A stretch of DNA of 15,242 bases from Stephanodiscus triporus (lineage: Eukaryota > Bacillariophyta > Thalassiosirophyceae > Thalassiosirales > Thalassiosiraceae). Below, one piece after another: positions 1-8,143 of this stretch. Where the stretch lies: contig JALLAZ010000458.1 of the NCBI GenBank assembly GCA_036939755.1, positions 1-15,242 on the forward strand, in the 5' to 3' direction. Positions within the stretch are counted from its first letter, which is position 1; each line of letters begins with the position of its first letter. The notes beneath the pieces are model-generated. The model did not search any database and was not told where the DNA came from. It saw only the letters and a program-made list of their open reading frames with translations. A program made the position numbers and the translations under genes.

Positions 1-600
1 AGCAGAGGATTTCGTTTGGGATCCACATGAAGCTCAGTGGTTCGAAAGGCTACAAGAGCTGAAAGACTTTAAGATGCATCATGGGGACACGCTTGTGCCC
101 CAACGATACCCTGCAAATCCATCACTAGGGCGATGGGTGGATAATCAACGAACGTATTACATGATTTACCAGAAAAAAATGGAATTCAAAGAGAAATGGA
201 GAGGCGTTGAGGTGTTGGATGACGAGGTGAAAGAAGAGATGGAACGATTGATGAATCGGAGTTCAGGCATGAATGAGAAACGCATTTAGCTCCTCGAAGC
301 AGAGGATTTCGTTTGGGATCCACTTGAAGCTCAATGGTTGGAAAAGCTGAATGAGATGAAAGACTATAAGCTGCATCATGGGGACACGCTTGTGCCCTAT
401 GTTTACCCTGCCAATCCATAACTAGGGCGTGGGTGAATAAACAACGAGTGAAATACACAAATTACCAGAAAAAAATGGAATTCCATGAGAAATGGAGAGG
501 CGTTGAGGTGTTGGATGACAAAGAGAAAGAAGAAATGGATCGATTGACGAGAAGGTCAATGGGCATGAATGAGAAACGCATTCAGCTCCTCGAAGCAGAG
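1..600 (+). repeat. Tandem 297-bp coding repeat (two near-identical copies plus the start of a third)
   Basis: The first 26 bases recur exactly at 298-323 and nearly so from 594. The stretch 190-221 recurs at about 487-518 with few changes. The period is 297 bp between copies 1 and 2 and 296 bp between copies 2 and 3, the missing base being the frameshift. The high DNA identity implies a recent duplication or gene conversion of one HA-domain exon unit. Confidence 0.85.
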
Positions 601-858
601 GATTTCATTTGGGATGCACATGATCATGTCTGGGAATCGCGATTCCAAGAGTTATGCACTTTTGTGGCTTTGAACGGCCATGCTGTCATCCAATGGCAAA
701 ATCCTCTTGTTGGTTGGGCATCACAGCAGAGATGGAATTACTTAAAGCGTCAGAATGGACAACATACAAAATTGACCGAGGATAGGATCGAAAAGTTGAA
801 TTCTGTTGGATTTTCATGGGCAGTACCAATGACGAGATTTCAACGCTCGCTTCGTTAG
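2..858 (+). pseudogene. Helicase-associated (HA) domain repeat protein, decayed fragment
   Basis: Three tandem units of the helicase-associated domain type (family PF03457 by motif recognition) are visible. Each opens with a L-L-E-A-E-D-F-x-W-D signature, followed by a conserved Q-W/E-R-L-x-E-L helix, a H-G-D/H segment, V-P-x-x-Y-P-A-N-P and L-G-R-W-V-D-x-Q-R, and closes with M-N-E-K-R-I. Units 1 and 2 are 99 codons long; unit 3 is a shorter canonical repeat ending in G-F-S-W. The reading frame is broken by TAG at 287-289 (CAG in the equivalent place of the next unit), TAA at 419-421 (TCA in unit 1), and a one-base deletion near 430 that shifts the frame. The frame is open at the left window edge, so the 5' part lies outside; the last stop is at 856-858. 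HA domains occur next to SNF2/DEAD-like helicases or alone in large stramenopile families and probably bind nucleic acid. The lesions make this a pseudogene unless the assembly is wrong. Confidence 0.8.
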
Positions 859-869
859 AAGGTCGATAG

Positions 870-1302
870 TGGCAGAGCTGTTCCAACTGGTGGAAGGTCC
901 CAGATAGCTGGCCGATGGATCACCGCGTCGAATCGCTAATGTTCTACGGTAGCTTCAAGGGGTGCTCCCTCGACCTGTTCGGGGAGGGGCGGGGGATGCG
1001 CAATCTCGGTGGAGATGGGAGAGAGAGGAATGTGTGCGCTCAAATTCGACACAAGTGAGATCGACCTGCACTTCGCAGGCGATACCAATGGGCACTTAGT
1101 TGTAGACATATTGGAGGGCTACAGCAACAGCCCGCGCTTGCCGGACGGATGGGACGATCGGAAAGAATTTTCGATACCCCCGGCGAATGCTGCGAAGAGA
1201 GCGCTAGCGCGAAGGAGATTTGTACGACGAATGATGTATGCACGAATAGCCGGAAACTCCGTGAGATCAACGTGGATATTCAGAATGGTGGGATTATTTT
1301 GA
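870..1302 (+). pseudogene. Decayed coding remnant, family not recognised
   Basis: Two stretches with protein-like composition sit in different frames. The first (870-about 1020) is rich in W, F and G, with segments such as N-W-W-K-V-P-D-S-W-P and M-F-Y-G-S-F-K-G-C-S. The second (from about 1009 to 1302) contains D-I-L-E-G-Y, R-L-P-D-G-W-D-D-R and a basic R-R-R-F-V-R-R motif. The switch from one frame to the other at about 1000-1035 needs either an indel or an unseen intron. The R-L-P-x-G-W plus R-R-R-x-V-R pattern faintly recalls dysferlin-type (DysF) domains, but this is weak and I do not assign it. Both sides are closed by stops, and no full-length gene can be assembled from what is visible. 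Confidence 0.35.
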
Positions 1303-1508
1303 CAAATCTCTAGACTGGGTGAGGACGGATGTACGTAAGTACGCGGTGGGATTAGCAGGACATTTGGTAACTCATGTGAGTCTGCGATGATTTGACTCCA
1401 CGACATCAACGTTGACGTTTCGACTTGTGTGATTATTTCGCCAGATCTCTCGATCAGGTGAGGATGGATGCACCATATTGTATGCTGAGATTCGCAGGAC
1501 ATTCATGT
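1288..1508. repeat. Diverged direct duplication, 139-bp period
   Basis: The segment 1288-1369 is repeated at 1427-1508. The matching blocks (GATTATTT, ATCTCT, GGTGAGGA-GGATG, GCAGGACATT) keep a constant offset of 139 bases. The copies differ by many substitutions, so the duplication is old. Neither copy reads as protein. The surrounding 1303-1797 otherwise holds nothing I can assign to a gene; it includes the 3' flank of the eS7 gene. Confidence 0.65.
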
Positions 1509-1797
1509 GGTAGATACTTTAGCTGATGCGAGTCAAGAGATGTAAGTAAACAATTAAGTTAAAAATAGTCAAAAGCACCTCAGAGCTCTAAGAATCCAAC
1601 TGTGCCATGTTTTAACAAGAGTCAAGGGGATGGTTTGAAATCGACCAGCGCACAAAATTCTAGGCGGATGAACAGCATGCATCCTCTGTGGTTTGTCGCA
1701 AACCTGCCCATGGATGAATAATGAAGGCGCAAGCTTAAAATCGAGGTAGACTCTTCCCTTATTTTTTTAGAGTCATCAACTAAAGAATACGAATACC

Positions 1798-2685
1798 TCA
1801 AGAGGAGAAGTGGAAAGAGACCTGCTTGTTCGTCAACTTGCCGTAAACCGCGGCGTAGGTGTCGGTACGTCCCTCCACGTTGGCCTGATCCCGTCCGTCG
1901 AGGTAGACCTTGACGATCCGACGCCCGTCGACCTTGCACCGAGTGCGCTTGCCGGTGATTTCCGTGGGGTACACGATGTCCTCGAGGATGGCGTCCTGGA
2001 CCGCCGTGAGAGTGCGCGAGCGAGGGCGTAGTCCGGTGGTCTTCTGGGATCGGGCGTAGCTCTTGCCGAGGATGTTGCGCTGCGCGACGATGATGACGTG
2101 CCGTCCGGAGAACTTCTTCTCGAGCTCGCGCACGAGCCGGGCCTGGATCTTCTGGAAGGGCTTCTGGAGCTTGTACGGGACGTACATGATGATCGCCTTC
2201 CGGCCGGAGCCGCAGTCGACCTCCTTCGCGGCGGTGATGTACAGATCGCGGAGGGAGGCCTTCAGCTCGGTGGAGGTCATCTCGAGGTTGAGGAGCTCCT
2301 GGGCGACCTGGGCCTCGAACTCGTCGGGCTCCTGTGAGAAGTTTCGAGGAAGGCGGCATAATAATATATCCATGATATGTTCGAAGGGTGAGAATTGACT
2401 GGCAGGAAAAAAGGGGAAAGACCGCCTTTTTTGGGCGAAGGGAAAGGCCACTTCGTGTTTTTCATAATACGCATTGGCAAGGGGAAAGGCCGCCTAGACG
2501 CATTAAGCGAGTCATCTCGTGATCGAAAAATCATCATCGTATCAGTCCTGCCTTGGACTTGGACGACACGGTTGGGATGTCGACGACTTGAAACGTCTCC
2601 GCTCCGACGACGAATGGCCCTTCGACACCAACGAGGGGGGGACACTTACGGAGCCACTAGTCTTCTTGATCTTTTGGTTGCTCAT
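1798..2685 (-). CDS. RPS7: 40S ribosomal protein eS7 (S7e), two exons
   Basis: This is a structural protein of the small cytosolic ribosomal subunit, also needed for pre-18S rRNA processing in other eukaryotes. Exon 1 is 2650-2685 (12 codons) and exon 2 is 2331 down to 1798, stop TGA at 1798-1800, giving 189 aa; human eS7 has 194. The intron (2332-2649, 318 nt) has donor GTAAGT and acceptor TCACAG and lies between codons. Family landmarks in order: P-D-E-F-E near residue 14, [53 protein letters not shown], and a C-terminal Y-G-K-L-T-N-K-x-V-S-F. I chose the ATG at 2685, giving M-S-N-Q-K-I-K-K, because its length fits the family; an in-frame ATG at 2760 would add 25 residues not seen in homologues. 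It is divergent from the dioxygenase gene. Confidence 0.93.
2332..2649 (-). other. Intron of the eS7 gene
   Basis: On the minus strand it starts GTAAGTGTC and ends TTCTCACAG. Removing it joins G-S to E-P-D-E-F, as expected for eS7. At 318 nt it is much longer than the other introns in the window (78-90 nt). It contains a 17-base motif twice (2411-2427 and 2479-2495, one mismatch) with a partial third copy at about 2438-2452. Confidence 0.9.
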
Positions 2686-3128
2686 GATCGATGTGATAGC
2701 GTTGTGGGAGGCGGAAAGTCCGGCGTGTCCGACAACAAAGGTCAGAGTGTGAGTAGACAACTATTGGCTGGACGAAGAGTGGTGGGGTTGGGGTTGTCGA
2801 TCGATAGAGGAGAGAGACTTTTTCAGTCACGGGTGTGTTTTGGGGGTGGTGGTACACATCAACGTGAGATTCTGTGTAGATTTTCTAGCATCCCCGGTAA
2901 GCGTTTCGCACACGTGACTCAAAAGCGGGCGAAAATAATTCCCCCCCGCCCCCCCAACTGCCCTTCGCTTTTGGCGGGAAGGATTGCTCTTCCCCGAAAG
3001 CTTTTTGCGCCGCCGCTCAAGCTCCAAAAAAATGACAGGCAACGGATCCTTCCACTTGGCCTGGCTCTAACGTCTCCTAGATACTTGGCATTCGTCGAAG
3101 CGCACCTCGCGTCTACATCCTCCTGAAA
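2686..3128. promoter_or_regulatory. Divergent intergenic region between eS7 and the PhyH gene
   Basis: This 443-bp stretch must carry both promoters and 5' leaders. Visible candidate sites are CACGTG (2911-2916) overlapping an AP-1/bZIP-like TGACTCA (2915-2921), a GCGGGCGAAAA element (2925-2935), and TTTTGGCGGGAA (2969-2980), which matches the eukaryotic E2F/DP consensus. A C-rich run lies at 2941-2956. No TATA box stands out. Site identities rest on consensus matching only. Confidence 0.45.
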
Positions 3129-5648
3129 ATGCCGAGGTCATCATCGTCCGGAAAATCTGCCAACGGATCCTCGGCCAAGAAGCCGTCGGCCGCCAACAAG
3201 AGGGCGGCGGGGTCGGCGGCGTCGTCCGGGGCGGCGGCGAAGAACACGACGAAGAAGAACAAGAACAAGAAGCAACCGCCGGCGTCGGCGAAGAAGAAGC
3301 CCCCGGCCAAGTCCAGGGTGATGTCTCACACCGACGACGGCACGCCCATCGTCAACGCCACGCTGGCCCAGATACGTAAGGGCCTCGCGGGCAAGTCGGC
3401 GCATCAGCTCGTGCGGGTGCAGCAGAAGGACGAGCGATCGAGGCTATACGCCGAGGCCGCGAGGGCGATCGGCGAGCGCGAGTCGCTCGCGCTGCCGTAC
3501 CACGGAGGCAGGATGTGGAGGTGCGTCGTGCGCGTGTCGGACGGGAACGGCGCGAGGGGGGACAATCGCGCGGTCGCAGACGACTCCGCCGCGGCCGCCG
3601 CCGCCGTCGGGGACGGCAACGACGAGGGAGGAGGCGACGACGTAATGCCGAAGAAGAAGAAGAATACGAACTACCATTCCCACACCCCCCTCTTTCGATG
3701 GTATCGCGGTGGCCTCGTCCTCGCGACGTTGCCCTACATCCTCGACGACATCGTGGAGGTTCGGAACAGGCAATCCGGGAAGAAGCGATGGGCGAACGGC
3801 CTGAGCGACGACGAGCTCGACAGCTCCGACGAGGAGTGGGACGACGGTAGGTACGTCGTCGAGCCGATCACGAGGGTGACGATGGAATCGAGCGCCCTGA
3901 CGATATCCGCGTACGAGGATTCGAGCCATCCCATGCCGCAGGTTGGCAGGACGTGGATAAGCCCGGACCTGCGGCGTTTCTCGTCTCGCAAGTCCGCGAT
4001 GGCGCACGCCGAGGAGCTGATCGGTCGGGACCTCCTCGTCGACAGGGTCCTGTTCGGTTACGGCCATAACGGCGCGAGGTTGACCCCGGTCAAGCCGACT
4101 AGGAAGGCGGCGCTGGAGGCGGGCATGGTCCGGTTCTTGAGGGACGGACTGTGGGTCGTGGGACAGGAGGAGATGTGGATCGAGAGGCGGAGGGACATAC
4201 TCGTGAAGAAGCAGGAGAGGAGGCTACTATCGCGTAAGTCGGAGGAGGAGGGCAAGGGGGGTGCACCATCGGCCGTGGAGGGGTCGCACGAGGAAGGAAC
4301 GAAAAATGAGGCGTTCAAGGAGGATGAAAAAATGGTAGCCAGCTCTTCGACCACTGCGAAGAATAGTATTGAAGAGGTTACTGCCGCTGCAATTTCTTCT
4401 GCCGCCGATTCAGATACAGCCGTTTCTGCTGCTGTGAGAAGTACCATTGATGCGGTATTCACCGCCGCTGCTGTTTCTGCGTCAGATGTTTCAGATGCTG
4501 CTGTGACGAGTCGCGACGATGAGATTTCTGCCGCTGCTCTTTCAGTTGCTACCGTTTCTGCTGCCGCTGTGAAAGAGATTGCAAAATCCGACTCTTTTGG
4601 TGATTCGATGGCAGTGGCCGAAGAGGCTAGCTCCTATGCTGGCCATGATCATATCGAATCGGACGCTCCCGCCAATCAAAATTCTATTGACGACTCCAAA
4701 CCCGATTGGCACGCAAAAACTAAAATTGTCTCTCCCGAGGAGTCGGACGCGTCAACGGAAGGTGCATCGAAGGGTGGCGACCCCGCACCCCAACAGGACA
4801 CCAAGCGTGCATTCGGCACCCGACCCCCGCCTGAGTTTATACCGTCCACCCACTACCGTCTCAAACAGGACCAAATCGCCCGTTGCTTCACAGCATGCGT
4901 CGATCACTACGAAAAGGTCATGCACACCGTGAAGGCGCGCTCGCTCTACCACGAGCTTGCCGATGGATTCGATGTTTTCCGCGAACGCGGACGTGGACGG
5001 TACGATATGGAGTTGAACCTTTTCGACACCGAGGAGTTTTCTTTCCTGACGGATCGGAGAAAGGCGGCCTGGATGCCTATCGTTCATAAAATTCTTGGGG
5101 AGGACGCATTGCTCGTTCACAAAGGATGCTTCATCTCTTTGCCCGGGGCCGAGTCCCAGGTGTATCATCAGGATGGGTTACACTTGAACCAAAAGACGCA
5201 CAAACCATGCTATGCCATAAATGTTTTCATCCCTTTGGTTGATTACAACAATACAAACGGCCCTACCGAGTTCTGCCTTGGGTCGCACTATCTCGGACAT
5301 GAGAACTTCGTGAAGGAAAACGCTTATGTGCCCTGTGTGAAAGCGGGGACTCCAGTCATTTTCGACTACCGACTAGGGTGAGATGAAGGTGTCATTTAGT
5401 TTGTATCACGCTGCAACAGATGTTAACGATGTCGCAACAAAACCCCAACCTGCAGTCACCGTGGTCTTCGAAACGTCAGCGAGAGCGTGCGCCCCGTGGT
5501 CTATCTCACCTACTCATCCGTGGCGAGCGGGAAGGAGTTCAGAGACTCAGTCAACTTCTCAAGGAAGCGCTATCGCAAGCTTGGGGACTTTGTGGAGAAG
5601 CCCCTTTCCAGAGAGGAACGTGTGAAGAAGCGACGCTTGGAAGAATAA
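3129..5648 (+). CDS. PhyH-type 2-oxoglutarate/Fe(II) dioxygenase with long lineage-specific N-terminus, two exons
   Basis: Exons 3129-5377 and 5456-5648 give 813 aa. The C-terminal third (about residues 576-790) is a phytanoyl-CoA-dioxygenase-like domain. The iron-binding H-x-D is H680-Q-D682, in V-Y-H-Q-D-G-L-H-L. The distal iron ligand is H751 in R-L-G-H-R-G-L-R-N, and R762 lies 11 residues later in R-P-V-V-Y-L-T-Y, the same His-to-Arg spacing as human PAHX (H264/R275). Spliced this way, all ligands are present, so it should be catalytically competent; the substrate is unknown. Upstream are a Lys-rich, possibly nuclear-targeting tail (about 36-64), a conserved-looking block (about 180-365, with R-R-F-S-S-R-K and F-G-Y-G-H-N-G), and a disordered E/K and A/S/V-rich linker (about 370-575). 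Without splicing, the frame would stop at 5381 before the distal His. The start ATG follows an in-frame TGA just upstream. It is head-to-head with eS7 and convergent with the transporter. Confidence 0.85.
4378..4575 (+). repeat. Imperfect Ala/Ser/Val coding minisatellite inside the PhyH-type gene
   Basis: Short GCCGCTGCT and GTTTCTGC-like blocks recur irregularly, encoding A-A-A, V-S-A and S-D runs in the linker (residues about 417-482). Base usage differs from the GC-rich first half of the gene, suggesting repeat expansion in a disordered segment. Confidence 0.6.
5378..5455 (+). other. Intron of the PhyH-type gene
   Basis: 78 nt, GTGAGA donor and CTGCAG acceptor, phase 2. Splicing turns the in-frame GGG-TGA at 5376-5381 into G-H-R-G-L, restoring the distal iron-binding histidine and the conserved C-terminus. 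TGTTAAC at about 5421-5427 could serve as the branch point. Confidence 0.88.
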
Positions 5649-5842
5649 GCAGTTTCTCTTTCTATTAGGCTGTGTGCGATATGGGGTGAACTGTACGCCA
5701 TTTCAACAAAAACCTTTACCAAAACATAGACTAAGACCTACTCCAACATCTATCTATCTATTGACACATAATTTTCATTACAAATCTTCTGACGAGAGCC
5801 ACTCAATAATCTCTCTCTGCTTGCTCAAACTACAAGGCGCTT
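5649..5842. other. Convergent intergenic spacer
   Basis: 194 bp between the stops of the dioxygenase and the transporter. It is AT-rich and must hold both 3' ends. I see no open frame or clear structure in it. Confidence 0.6.
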
Positions 5843-7645
5843 CTAACGAAGATCTAAAAATGTAGGCATGCTCACTGTTTTGGGCAGATTGAGAAAGATA
5901 TCCTCTTGCAACGAGACAAGGTAGGCTTCAGATGATACACGAACGGCTTTAGACCCCTTGTTTGTGTCCGATGTGGCAACATCTTCTGTGAAAAAGAAAG
6001 TCAATATTGCAGAGAACACGGATACCATCGCACACAGTAGCATCACGTGCGCATTGCCGAGCCTAGCCGCCAATGGTAGAAAGACGCACGAGCCAAGCAG
6101 GGCACCAATTTTCCCCGCTGCGGCACATACACCATTCAGGGTTGATCGGCATGGACGCGAGAACGTCATACTCGGCAGCATAAAAGTCTGTAGTGGAGTA
6201 ACAGCATAGTACAGTCAGAAATAACTGCGTATATTCCATTTGCGAGTCATAGTCGTGAAACTTACTGTTGAATTCGGCCCATAATTCGAGAAAAAGAAAG
6301 TCAGTCCATAGAGACCCAGAAGCGAGATCCGATTCAATTCATCAAATTTTAGCCCAATGGCCATGTACAATCCCGCCATGCACAAAAAGCCTTGCAATTG
6401 GATTCGTTTAGGGCTTTGCCTCTCAACCATGACTACACTCACGAAGTATCCAGGTAGAGCCATTAATGATATAAATATGGAGTCGCGAACTGTGGCATGG
6501 ATAGTTTCGGATTCACCGAATGCAGCCAAAAGGACTACTGGTTGAAACAACGTGTTGCCGTAGAAGAGAATATCAAAGAGTAGCCAGCAGCCTGCGGTAC
6601 CAACGATTTTGTGAAGAAGATTCGGTTCGTTCGAAATTTGTTCGAGTAAAGACGTGGGAGGTAAACGTACTTGAGACCGCTCGGGCTTCATCGTCATTTG
6701 AGCCTTGGTCAAATACTCAACATCGCTTTGGTTAATCCTGGTTGTAATCTGATGAGCATCTTTTCTTCTGATTTGTATTCTAGTAATGATCAGCACCAGT
6801 CCAGGTACGGATCCTAGACCAAGTAGTAATCTCCATGCCAGATCAGATTGTTCTCCGAACATGCACACAAGAAAATACGCAATCAAAGACACTGCAAGAT
6901 ATCCAACTCCTTGAAAACTGAACATGAGAGCAACCGACTTGCCTTTATTCTGCGTCTCGGGTGAAGATTCGGCGGTAATTGTAGCAGCTAGCGGATACAC
7001 TCCTCCGCATCCAACACCGAGAAGAAATCTCCAGCATGCAAGCTCACTGTGGATGTTCCTGTCCACAAAAATAACACCACTCCATGCACTCATGAAGGCA
7101 GCACCAATCTGCAACGACATTACCATGGCCATGGCCATATGTCGGCCTAGCCAATCTCCCAATAAGCCTCCCCCCAGTTGACCAATAATCATCCCGGCAA
7201 TCAAGGCAGAGGTGCAATTTGATATGCTCGACGAATCTTCTGGTGGATAAGCAGATTGCATTAGAGCGAGAGCCAACGAAATATTGATCGTATTGTACGC
7301 AGCCGAAAAGTTAGATACCATGGATAGGTGAACATCTGCGTTGGTGGAGTTTCTCTTGTGGACTTGATTATCGGGTTGGTTCAACGGTAGGACTTCTAAA
7401 GAGTGCATTTCGTCCACGGTGGTTGCGAAAGACCAGGACGCAGATGTAAGTGCTGAATCATCAGATGAGATGGAGGTGTAATACTCACTTCCCACGGTGG
7501 CGGCAGCTTTTCGTTCAGTGAGATCCGTTGTATACGGGCTGGGATGGCAGTCATTGTTATGTGATATGGGTGTAGACCCATAATTTCGATCGTCACTCAA
7601 CAATCGATGCATATCGTACTTTCTCGCGGTCAGGGGTACGTGCAT
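5843..7645 (-). CDS. MFS transporter of the phosphate:H+ symporter (PHT1/Pho84) type, two exons
   Basis: Exons 7645-6266 and 6187-5843 on the minus strand give 574 aa; the stop TAG is at 5843-5845. After a hydrophilic N-terminus of about 100 residues come 12 hydrophobic segments in the usual 6+6 arrangement with a cytoplasmic loop at about 292-343. Family marks are G-D-W-L-G-R (163-168), R-F-L-L-G-V-G-C-G-G-V-Y-P-L-A-A-T-I (206-223), W354-x3-D358-x3-Y362 in segment 7, G-P-N458-S-T-T-F in segment 10 and A-A-A-G-K486 in segment 11. These align with W320, D324, Y328, N431 and K459, the phosphate pocket of PiPT; the N-to-K spacing of 28 is identical. Y217 and Q245 also fit the pocket. The acidic residues of segments 1 and 4 in symporters are here neutral (A115, N118, V216). 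Substrate is probably phosphate or another anion, with an uncertain coupling mode. An alternative start is M12. Confidence 0.87.
6188..6265 (-). other. Intron of the MFS transporter gene
   Basis: 78 nt, donor GTAAGT and acceptor CTACAG on the minus strand, phase 0. Joining the exons gives G-P-N-S-T-T-F-M-L-P, the expected segment-10 motif; without splicing the frame ends in a stop at 6215-6217. Confidence 0.9.
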
Positions 7646-8143
7646 GTTTTCTCCTGGTCACGATATGGTATGTCCTCTAAAAGCAACATTAAGATTATTT
7701 TGTTGTCGATTGAGAAGGGGTTTGGTGTTTGCATCCTCCCCATCTCCAACGTAATGATGAGAGAAGAATCTCACAGAGTGGATGATGTTGTGGAGGCAGG
7801 CGTTGATTGCGCCGACGAATCTTGTGAGACGGATGTCCGAATCTTACATAGAGGTGGTGAGTGTCGTACATACCAGAGGTATTGTACGTACTTATCTTTT
7901 AAGATATGCTGATCGACGTCTCCCTTGCTTGGTCGGCTTCTTCATCGGGCGGGGAACACTCCACACAGCTTCTCTCTCTAGGTAGTGATATTTTTGTTCT
8001 TCCCTCCCGCCCGGCCGCCCCAATGCTCTTTACTTTTCTTGACTCACTTCAAAAGCAACTCTCAATCCTAAGAGAGAGGACAGGGAAGTATCGTATTGGA
8101 AAACCAAGTCCAGCGGGAAACCGGAAATATCCTCACCGCAGCA
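7646..8143. promoter_or_regulatory. Divergent intergenic region between transporter and 5'-nucleotidase
   Basis: 498 bp with no supported gene; short open stretches on the plus strand here lack family features. A TGACTCA bZIP/AP-1-like site lies at 8040-8046, about 100 bp before the nucleotidase ATG, and a GACGTC core at about 7915-7920. Both promoters and leaders must lie here. The sites are consensus matches only. Confidence 0.4.

Noticed and set aside
1119..1502. 127-codon minus-strand open frame
   Set aside because: It spans the 139-bp duplication and the antisense of the 870-1302 relic; composition is not protein-like and it shows no motif.
1622..2359. 245-codon minus-strand open frame over eS7
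   Set aside because: Out-of-frame shadow of eS7 exon 2, rich in R, P and H as expected for a shifted GC-rich gene.
2520..2560. ATGATGA, C-box-like motif in the eS7 intron (possible C/D snoRNA)
   Set aside because: No CTGA D box follows downstream on the minus strand and there is no terminal stem.
2395..3126. 243-codon plus-strand open frame across the eS7 intron and promoter
   Set aside because: It overlaps exon 1 of eS7 and the intron antisense, has low-complexity composition, and shows no domain.
3444..4067. 207-codon minus-strand open frame inside the PhyH-type gene
   Set aside because: Antisense shadow in a GC-rich coding region, no recognisable protein.
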